A stretch of DNA of 64,000 bases from an uncultured Thermomicrobiaceae bacterium (GTDB taxonomy: Bacteria; Chloroflexota; Chloroflexia; Thermomicrobiales; Thermomicrobiaceae). Positions within the stretch are counted from its first letter, which is position 1. The number at the start of each line of letters is the position of its first letter. The DNA is taken from positions 1 through 64,000 of the forward strand of contig CALKCJ010000020.1 of the NCBI GenBank assembly GCA_938082375.1, in the 5' to 3' direction. Shown piece after piece: positions 1 through 6,775 of the stretch. The position numbers were made by a program, and so were the translations under genes. The notes below the pieces were generated by a model, which had not been told where the DNA came from, searched no databases, and saw only the letters and a list, made by a program, of their open reading frames with translations.

Positions 1-2
1 CG

Positions 3-140
3 ATCGAGTATGGGGTGGCAGGGGTGCCGGAGACGTACGTCATCGGGCCCGATGGTCGACTGCTGGGCAAGTACACCGGGCCGGTGAAGTCGGTGGAGCA
101 CCTGGAGGCGATCGTGCGGGAGCTCGGGGGTGGCTCGTGA
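3..140 (+). CDS. 3' end of thioredoxin-like (TlpA/CcmG-type) protein, truncated by window start
   Basis: Frame 3 reads IEYGVAGVPETYVIGPDGRLLGKYTGPVKSVEHLEAIVRELGGGS*, the typical C-terminal part of TlpA/DsbE thioredoxins (GVPETYVIGPDG), adjacent to ccm genes. Confidence 0.8.
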   Translation: MEYGVAGVPETYVIGPDGRLLGKYTGPVKSVEHLEAIVRELGGGS

Positions 141-171
141 GGGCGGGCTGGGACTGGGGCCGTGGGCGGTG

Positions 172-252
172 GTGGGGTACCTGCTGAGCACCGGGCTGCA
201 AAGTGGGGTAGCCTGCTACTTCGTGGCGGTGAGCGAGCTGGAGCATTGGGCG
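172..252 (+). pseudogene. truncated duplicate of the ccmE N-terminal region
   Basis: VGYLLSTGLQSGVACYFVAVSELEHWAGG matches VGYLMYTGLQSGAASYFVTVSELEQRAGA of intact ccmE (851-931); strong nucleotide similarity by eye; similarity ends at about 252. Confidence 0.75.
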
Positions 253-256
253 GGCG

Positions 257-727
257 GTGGAGCTGGCGGCAATCGCGCGGATCGTCCTGCGGGTGGTGCA
301 TGCCGTCGCGGCGGTGATCTGGCTGGGTGGTGGGCTGTACTACATGCTGGCGGTGCGACCGTTGCGCCGAGGTTCAGAACCGCAGGTACTGGACGTGGTC
401 CAGCGAGCACAGGAAGGATTCCGCCAGTGGTCGGTGGCGGCGACGGCGCTGCTGGTGGGCTCAGGCGTGGCACTTATGTTCGATCGACTGGCGGATGGCC
501 GGGGTACGATCAGCTATGTGGCGTTGCTGGCGCTGAAGGTGGGGGCCGGTGGGCTGGCCCTGTGGCTCGCCTGGTCGGTTCGCCCTCGGCGCGCTGGCAG
601 GGCTCGCGCTTCCCGATGGGTGTTCGGCTCCGGTTGGGCGATCCTGACCCTCGGCACCATCGCCTACGTGCTCGGCGTGCTGCTCTCGGTACTCTATCCG
701 CCTGATCCGGGAGCCGGCTTCCGCTGA
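257..727 (+). CDS. CopD-like / DUF integral membrane protein, 156 aa
   Basis: Four predicted hydrophobic segments, RIVLRVVHAVAAVIWLGGGLYYMLAVRPLRR resembles the CopD-family N-terminus; GTG start. Confidence 0.6.
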   Translation: MELAAIARIVLRVVHAVAAVIWLGGGLYYMLAVRPLRRGSEPQVLDVVQRAQEGFRQWSVAATALLVGSGVALMFDRLADGRGTISYVALLALKVGAGGLALWLAWSVRPRRAGRARASRWVFGSGWAILTLGTIAYVLGVLLSVLYPPDPGAGFR

Positions 728-754
728 GGCGTGTGAGATGAGAGGGGAGACGAG

Positions 755-1198
755 GTGAGCGGGACAGCCGTGGCACAGCCGATGGAGCGGAGTCGACGGC
801 GTTGGTTCGACTTGCGACTCCTGGCAGCAGCGCTGGCGATCGCCAGCGCGGTCGGATACCTGATGTACACCGGGCTGCAGAGTGGGGCGGCCTCCTACTT
901 CGTGACGGTGAGCGAGCTGGAGCAGCGGGCGGGTGCGGTCGAGGGGAAGCGGATACGGGTCGGGGGTGATGTGGTGGCCGGCTCCATCGAGGTTGGGGGG
1001 CCGGGCGAGCCGATCCGCTTCGAGATCACGGACGGGGCCAGCCGGCTCGGGGTGGTCTACGAGGGGGTGCTGCCGGACATCTTCGCGGAGGGGCGGCACG
1101 TGATCGTGGAGGGGACCTACCGTGCGGGCCAGCCGCTCACCGCCGACACCCTCTTGACGCAGTGCCCCTCCCGCTTCGAGTCGGCATCCGGGCGGTAA
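755..1198 (+). CDS. ccmE: cytochrome c maturation haem chaperone CcmE (Cys variant)
   Basis: TM helix followed by OB-fold like GKRIRVGGDVVAGSI...GVVYEGVLPDIFAEGRHVIVEGTY...LTADTLLTQCPSRFES. Confidence 0.92.
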   Translation: MSGTAVAQPMERSRRRWFDLRLLAAALAIASAVGYLMYTGLQSGAASYFVTVSELEQRAGAVEGKRIRVGGDVVAGSIEVGGPGEPIRFEITDGASRLGVVYEGVLPDIFAEGRHVIVEGTYRAGQPLTADTLLTQCPSRFESASGR

Positions 1199-1215
1199 TA
1201 GGAAGGGACGCCTCG

Positions 1216-3204
1216 GTGGCGGAGTTTGGCTCTGGGGCCTTGATCATTGCGTTCATGCTGGCACTCTATGGGATCGCGGCGAGCATCCTGGGAGCGCGGC
1301 GCCATGTCCCGGAACTGGTGACCAGCGCGATCCGTGCGACCTGGGGGGTGACGCTCCTGGTCGTGATGGCTGTCATCGCCCTCGCAACCGCGTTTCTCAC
1401 CCACGATTTCCGCTTGGCTTACGTCGCTGGACGCTCGAGCCGCGACATGCCGACTCACTACGTCCTGGCCGCTTTTTACGGCGGGCAGGAGGGCAGCCTG
1501 CTCTACTGGGTGATGATCGTGGGGCTCCTCGGTTCGCTCGCACTCTATACTCAGCGTCGGAGTGACCGGGCGCTGATCCCCTATGTGACCGCGACGATCC
1601 TCTCGGTGATGGCGCTGCTCCTGGTTATCCTCACCTTCGTCGCGAGCCCGTTCGAGCTGCTGCCGGTCACGCCGCTCGATGGTGCCGGGCTGAACCCGTT
1701 ACTGCGCGACCCTGGTATGATGGTGCATCCGCCGCTGCTCCTTGCGGGATACGCGAGCTTTACTGTCCCCTTTGCCTTCGGGATGGCGGCGCTGATCACC
1801 GGCCGGTTAGGAGCTGACTGGCTGCGAGCTATCCGCCGCTGGACACTCGTGGCCTGGGGTGTGCTCGGTTGCGGTCTGCTGGCCGGGGCCTGGTGGGCCT
1901 ATCACGTCCTCGGCTGGGGCGGGTACTGGGGCTGGGACCCGGTCGAGAACGTCGCGCTGTTACCCTGGCTGACCTCGACCGCCTTCCTGCACTCGGTGAT
2001 CGTGCAGGAGCGCCGCGGAATGCTCAAGGTGTGGAACCTTGCGCTCTTGCTCGCCTCGTTCATCCTCGCCGTCTTCGGCACCTTCGTCGTGCGCAGCGGG
2101 CTCCTGTCCTCTGTGCATGCCTTCGCCGTCTCCGAGGTCGGCCCCTGGTTCCTCTTCTACCTAGCAGCGGTAACGATCGTCGGCATCGGGCTCTTGTTGT
2201 ACCGGCTGCCCGCACTGCAGAGCGACCGCGTCATCGAGTCGGTGAGCTCGCGAGAATCTGGCTTCCTCTTGAACAACCTCATCTTTGCCGCGCTGACCTT
2301 CGCGACCTTCTGGGGCACAGTCTTCCCGCTCTTCAGCGAGCTGTTCTGGAGCACCAAGCTGACCGTCGGGCCACCGTTCTACAACCAGGTGAACGGCCCG
2401 TTGCTGCTGGGGCTGCTGCTCCTGATGGGGATCGGGCCGGTGCTGGCCTGGCGCCGAACCGATTTGCGGCTGCTCTTGCGGAACGTGCGCTGGCCCCTGC
2501 TGGCCGGACTGGTGACGGGCTGCGGATTGCTCTTCTGGCTCAGAGAACCGCTGGCTGCCGTCGCGTTCGCCGCGGTCGCCTTCACGACGCTCGTAACCCT
2601 GCTGGAGTACCTCAGGGCTACACGGGCACGTCGCCGCTCCAGCGGGGAGAGCTACCTCAACGCCGTGATCCAGCTCCTGCGTCGGAACAACCGCCGGTAT
2701 GGAGGCTACCTGGTGCATTTCGCCGTGCTGATCATCGCTGTCGGCGTGATCGCCTCAAACTTCTTCCAGGTGGAGCGGCAGTTCCTGCTCAAACCTGGCG
2801 AGAGCGCCGCGATTGGCCCCTACACGATCACCTACGAGGGACTCGAAGACCGGCGGACGGCCGACGCAGAGGTGGTGGCGGCGCGGGTAGCGATCTACCG
2901 AGCCGGGAAGCTTCGCGAAACCGTCGAGAGCTACCGCTTCTTCTACCGAAACTACGAAGATCAACCCACGGCGCGTATGGGCATTGCTACCGTCGGCCTG
3001 GATGACGTCTACGTGGTGCTTGACCGTTGGGAGGACGATGGGACAGCGAGCCTGCGCGTCTATATCAACCCACTGGTGATCTGGATCTGGGTAGGCGCTG
3101 CAGTCTACATCCTCGGTACGCTGACGCTCTTCTGGCCGCAGCCGGCCCTGGCGCGCCAGCATGTCGATAGGCCCGTCCGGGGGGTGATACCAAGTGAGGC
3201 ATGA
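1216..3204 (+). CDS. ccmF: haem lyase CcmF; GTG start preferred over the upstream ORF start at 1162 (overlaps ccmE)
   Basis: WWD signature WAYHVLGWGGYWGWDPVENVALLPWL, multi-TM, GGYLVHFAVLIIAVGV; AGGAAGGG upstream of GTG 1216. Confidence 0.95.
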   Translation: MAEFGSGALIIAFMLALYGIAASILGARRHVPELVTSAIRATWGVTLLVVMAVIALATAFLTHDFRLAYVAGRSSRDMPTHYVLAAFYGGQEGSLLYWVMIVGLLGSLALYTQRRSDRALIPYVTATILSVMALLLVILTFVASPFELLPVTPLDGAGLNPLLRDPGMMVHPPLLLAGYASFTVPFAFGMAALITGRLGADWLRAIRRWTLVAWGVLGCGLLAGAWWAYHVLGWGGYWGWDPVENVALLPWLTSTAFLHSVIVQERRGMLKVWNLALLLASFILAVFGTFVVRSGLLSSVHAFAVSEVGPWFLFYLAAVTIVGIGLLLYRLPALQSDRVIESVSSRESGFLLNNLIFAALTFATFWGTVFPLFSELFWSTKLTVGPPFYNQVNGPLLLGLLLLMGIGPVLAWRRTDLRLLLRNVRWPLLAGLVTGCGLLFWLREPLAAVAFAAVAFTTLVTLLEYLRATRARRRSSGESYLNAVIQLLRRNNRRYGGYLVHFAVLIIAVGVIASNFFQVERQFLLKPGESAAIGPYTITYEGLEDRRTADAEVVAARVAIYRAGKLRETVESYRFFYRNYEDQPTARMGIATVGLDDVYVVLDRWEDDGTASLRVYINPLVIWIWVGAAVYILGTLTLFWPQPALARQHVDRPVRGVIPSEA

Positions 3205-3715
3205 GGGCCGGTCGAACGCGTTGCGCCGGTGGGTGCCCGGGGGCGTGCGACTCACGACGGGCGCGAGAGCTCTTGGGCTGCTGCTTACCGTGATACTCCT
3301 CGCCCTGGCGCTGCCACTCGCAGCCGCAGCGGAGGAGCCGCTCTCACCTGAGGCGTTGGAGATCGCCAACGAGCTGAACTGCCCAGTATGCCAGGGCCAG
3401 AGCGTCCGCGACTCGAACTCGCAGCTCGCGCGCCAGATGCGGCAGGTGATTCAGCAGAAGCTGGACGCCGGTGAATCACCAGATGCGATCAAAGCGTACT
3501 TTGTTCAACGGTATGGGATCGAGATCCTGCGAGAGCCGCCGAGAGAAGGGTTTATCTGGGCACTCTGGTGGGGCCCGGTCATCGGGCTGGCCTTGGGCGG
3601 CGGGGTGCTCTTTGCCTACCTGCGGCGGGGGGCCTCTCGTCAGCCGCCGAGCGAGGAGAGCGACTCCGAAGTGCTCCAGCGCGTGGAAGAGCGGCTCCTC
3701 TCAGGTGCGGAGTGA
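3194..3715 (+). CDS. ccmH: cytochrome c biogenesis protein CcmH (CcmL/NrfF-type)
   Basis: ELNCPVCQGQSVRDSNSQLARQMRQVI...YFVQRYGIEILREPP motif. Confidence 0.93.
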   Translation: MRHEGRSNALRRWVPGGVRLTTGARALGLLLTVILLALALPLAAAAEEPLSPEALEIANELNCPVCQGQSVRDSNSQLARQMRQVIQQKLDAGESPDAIKAYFVQRYGIEILREPPREGFIWALWWGPVIGLALGGGVLFAYLRRGASRQPPSEESDSEVLQRVEERLLSGAE

Positions 3716-3727
3716 CAGGATCAGGTG

Positions 3728-4102
3728 ATGTTCTCCTATATCCTCCTTGCCGTTCTCGCGGTCCTTGTCTTTGTGCTCGTCCTCCAGCCGCTCGTGGCGA
3801 CACGGCGGCAGGCGCCGAGCAGCGCGACTCCCGCGGCCACACTCCTCGACATGCTCGCCGAGCGTGACGCGCTGCTCCAGGGGCTGCGCGATCTGCAGCT
3901 CGACCGCGAGACCGGGAAGCTCAGCGAGGCCGACTACCAGGTGGCGCGCGCGGTGCTTCTCCGCGAGGCAGCGGTGGTGCTGGGCCGGCTGGAAGCGCTC
4001 GAGCAGCAGCTCGATCTCGAGGTAGAGCACGAGATCGCTCACCTGCGCGAACTTGCCCGGCAGGTAAGCCCGCTCCCAGAATCGGCGAGCACGTCTTCAT
4101 GA
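3728..4102 (+). CDS. CcmI N-terminal-like protein
   Basis: TM plus coiled coil ERDALLQGLRDLQLDRETGKLSEADYQ typical of CcmI N-terminus; located between ccmH and ccmA. Confidence 0.7.
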   Translation: MFSYILLAVLAVLVFVLVLQPLVATRRQAPSSATPAATLLDMLAERDALLQGLRDLQLDRETGKLSEADYQVARAVLLREAAVVLGRLEALEQQLDLEVEHEIAHLRELARQVSPLPESASTSS

Positions 4103-4866
4103 TGGCAACGGTACGGCTGGGAGCGAGGCAATTAGGGCCAGCGGCGAGCGAGTCGTCGGCTCCGTCCGTGCCAGCGATCGAGGCGATCGGTCTGACCAAG
4201 CGTTACGGGAACCGGCTGGCGCTGGCCGGCGTCTCACTGCGGGTCGAGACGAGCGAGTGTGTTGGCATCTTCGGCGCGAATGGCGCGGGCAAGTCGACGC
4301 TGCTGCGCATACTGGCGACACTGGTGCGCCCTACCACTGGCTACGTGCGCTGCTGCGGGCTCGTGCTACCAGGACAAGCGAACGAGATCCGGCAACTGAT
4401 CGGCGTCGTTGGGCACCAGACCTACCTGGTGGACGACCTGACGGTGTGGGAAAACCTTGATTTCTATGCGCGGCTCTACGGGCTGCGGGATGCAGCGGGT
4501 CGAATCCAGGAAGTCCTTGACCGCCTCGGACTGGGCGACCGGGCGGGCGAGCGAGTCCGAGCGCTCTCCCGGGGCTTGCAGCAGCGACTCTCGATTGCCC
4601 GCGCGATTCTCCATCGGCCTCTCGTCCTTCTGCTCGATGAGCCAGACACCGGCCTCGACCGGGAGGGGCGCGATCGCTTGCAGGCCCTCATCGCCGATCA
4701 GGTCGCGCGCGGTGGCGCGGTGCTGCTGGCGACGCACTCAGTCGAGTTTGGGAGCCAGGTCGTCTCGCGGGCGCTCTTTCTCGACCAGGGAAGACTGGCG
4801 TGGGAGCGTCCGGTGGGGAAAGAGCTGGCTGGAGAGCTCGAGCGCCAGCTCCGGAGGCAACTATGA
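4099..4866 (+). CDS. ccmA: haem exporter ATP-binding protein CcmA
   Basis: Walker A GANGAGKST, ABC signature LSRGLQQRLSIARA, Walker B LLLDEPDTGLD; within ccm operon. Confidence 0.92.
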   Translation: MMATVRLGARQLGPAASESSAPSVPAIEAIGLTKRYGNRLALAGVSLRVETSECVGIFGANGAGKSTLLRILATLVRPTTGYVRCCGLVLPGQANEIRQLIGVVGHQTYLVDDLTVWENLDFYARLYGLRDAAGRIQEVLDRLGLGDRAGERVRALSRGLQQRLSIARAILHRPLVLLLDEPDTGLDREGRDRLQALIADQVARGGAVLLATHSVEFGSQVVSRALFLDQGRLAWERPVGKELAGELERQLRRQL

Positions 4867-5531
4867 TTGTCGCACGTCAGATCTACGCGATCGTTCGAAA
4901 AGACCTGCTGCTCGAGCTGCGGGCGCGCGAGCAGGTCGCAGGCATGGGTGTCTTTGCGCTGTTAACGCTCGTGACCTTCAACTTCGCCTTCGATCTGACC
5001 GGTGCGGATCGGGCCGCGAGCGGTTCGGGGGCACTCTGGGTAGCGATCATGTTCGCTGGTCTGCTGGGGATGGGCCGGGCAGCAGCGATCGAGCGGCAGC
5101 AGGGGGCGTGGGAGGGAGTGCTCCTGAGCCCGGCCGATCGCGGTACCATCTTCCTGGGCAAGCTGGCAAGCGGGCTGCTGTTCATCGGGATCGTCGACGC
5201 ACTAGCGCTGGTGCTCTTCACCGCGCTCTTCGCGCTACCGGTGCTCCGGCCAATGGTCTTGCTCGTCGTCGGCCTTGGTACCGTGGGATTCGGTACGCTG
5301 GGGACGCTCTTCTCAGTGATGGCAGCGACTACGCGGGCGCGCGAGGTGTTGCTGCCTGTGCTGCTCTTTCCACTCGCGCTCCCGGTCGTGATCAGCTCAG
5401 TGCGCGCGACCACGCTGCTGTTGACAGAACGTCAGGCCGAGGTTGGGCCATGGATTAGCCTGCTCCTGGGCTTCGATGTCCTGTTTCTTGGGATCGCGTA
5501 CCTCGTGTTCGGTCACGCGGTCGAAGAGTAG
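4863..5531 (+). CDS. ccmB: haem exporter permease CcmB
   Basis: Six-TM permease, VRKDLLLELRAREQVAGMGVFALLTLVTFNFAF; ATGA-type overlap with ccmA. Confidence 0.92.
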   Translation: MIVARQIYAIVRKDLLLELRAREQVAGMGVFALLTLVTFNFAFDLTGADRAASGSGALWVAIMFAGLLGMGRAAAIERQQGAWEGVLLSPADRGTIFLGKLASGLLFIGIVDALALVLFTALFALPVLRPMVLLVVGLGTVGFGTLGTLFSVMAATTRAREVLLPVLLFPLALPVVISSVRATTLLLTERQAEVGPWISLLLGFDVLFLGIAYLVFGHAVEE

Positions 5532-5567
5532 GTGAGCCTTTCCTGAGTCAGGAAGGAGCGTGAAGAG

Positions 5568-6272
5568 ATGGCAAGCAGGATAACACAGCGGCCCGGAGAT
5601 CTCTGGGGGCGCGCCCTCGGCTGGCTCTCGGCTGTCTTGGTCGCACTCTCGGTCGCGATGATCTTCCTGTACGTCCCGAGTGATCAAGTTCAGGGGGTCG
5701 TGCAGCGTCTCTTCTACATCCACTTGCCAGTGGCCTGGCTGGCGTATCTGTCGTTCTTCATCATCTTCCTTAGCAGCGTGGTCTATCTCGCCCGGCGGCA
5801 GCCACGCTGGGATCGCCTAGCGCGCTCCGCGGCGGAGCTGGGCTTCGTGTTCACCACGATCGTGCTGCTGACCGGCTCGATCTGGGGGCGGCCGATCTGG
5901 GGCACCTGGTGGACATGGGACGCGCGGTTGACGACGACCTTGATCCTCTGGTTCATCTACCTGGCCTACTTCATGCTCCGGGCCTACGTGAGCGACCCGG
6001 AGCGTGCGGCGCGCTACGCTGCGGTGCTCGGCATCGTCGGCTTCGTCGACGTGCCGATCATCCACATGTCCGTCCGCTGGTGGCGCACGCTTCATCCCCA
6101 GCCGATCGTGGTGCGTGCCGAGGGGCCGGCCATGCCGGAGAGCATGCTCTTGACGCTCGCGGTCACGATGGTGGCGTTCATGGTGCTCTACCTTTTCCTG
6201 CTGGTCGAGAAGTATCGAATCGAGCGGATGAAGGATGAGCTGGCCGAGCTGCGACTGCGGCACAGCGGCTGA
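5568..6272 (+). CDS. ccmC: haem transporter CcmC
   Basis: WWD-type motif GRPIWGTWWTWDARLTTTLILW, IHLPVAWLAYLSF. Confidence 0.95.
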   Translation: MASRITQRPGDLWGRALGWLSAVLVALSVAMIFLYVPSDQVQGVVQRLFYIHLPVAWLAYLSFFIIFLSSVVYLARRQPRWDRLARSAAELGFVFTTIVLLTGSIWGRPIWGTWWTWDARLTTTLILWFIYLAYFMLRAYVSDPERAARYAAVLGIVGFVDVPIIHMSVRWWRTLHPQPIVVRAEGPAMPESMLLTLAVTMVAFMVLYLFLLVEKYRIERMKDELAELRLRHSG

Positions 6273-6293
6273 TTGGGCAGGAGGATCGTCGAG

Positions 6294-6506
6294 ATGCAGG
6301 ACAACCTGGTGTATCTCTTTGCGGGCTTCTTCGTCACCTGGCTGATTATGGCAGGATACCTGCTTTCGCTGCGACGGCAGGTGGAGAACGTGCGGGAGGA
6401 AGTCGAGGCCCTGCGGCGCGAGCGGCACGCGGCCGCACAGGCGAGTGACTCGACCGCAGGGGCGGCGGATACCTCGCGGGTGGCCGTGCCGGAAGAGTCG
6501 TACTGA
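6294..6506 (+). CDS. CcmD-like small membrane protein
   Basis: Single TM followed by charged coiled coil MQDNLVYLFAGFFVTWLIMAGYLLSLRRQVENVREEVEALRRE, directly after ccmC. Confidence 0.75.
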   Translation: MQDNLVYLFAGFFVTWLIMAGYLLSLRRQVENVREEVEALRRERHAAAQASDSTAGAADTSRVAVPEESY

Positions 6507-6549
6507 TCGACGAATCGATCGTCGCGGCGGAACGCGCGGTTCCGGTCAC

Positions 6550-6580
6550 GGGCGGGTTTGCGCCTTTTCCTCACCCGCCC
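6550..6580. terminator. hairpin in convergent ccmD / cox intergenic region
   Basis: GGGCGGGT...ACCCGCCC perfect 8-bp stem. Confidence 0.45.
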
Positions 6581-6598
6581 TACCCGACTGCTGGCGCC

Positions 6599-6630
6599 GA
6601 TGAGCGGAGGTCTGAACTCCCGCGCTCATC
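6599..6630. terminator. second hairpin in convergent intergenic region
   Basis: GATGAGCG...CGCTCATC perfect 8-bp stem with nested GGAG/CTCC. Confidence 0.4.
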
Positions 6631-6632
6631 GG

Positions 6633-6695
6633 CCCTCACCCCCCGGCCCCTCTCCCGCCACGTGGGAGAGGGGTGCCCAGAGGGCGGGGTGAGGG
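6633..6695. repeat. REP-like double-stem palindrome
   Basis: CCCTCACCCC....CCCCTCTCCC GCCACGT GGGAGAGGGG....GGGGTGAGGG: two nested perfect 10-bp stems; partial copy CCCTCACCCCCC near 6715. Confidence 0.7.
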
Positions 6696-6775
6696 GGAGG
6701 ACTTCCCTCACCCCCCAGCAGCTGCCTCACGTACGCGGCGTGTTCCGTCAGGTTGGGCCTGGAGCTGAGCCGGCG

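Noticed and set aside
130-705. 191-aa ORF starting with the ccmE-like fragment
   Set aside because: Only the first ~40 residues resemble CcmE; the rest is out of frame with the CopD-like gene and looks non-coding
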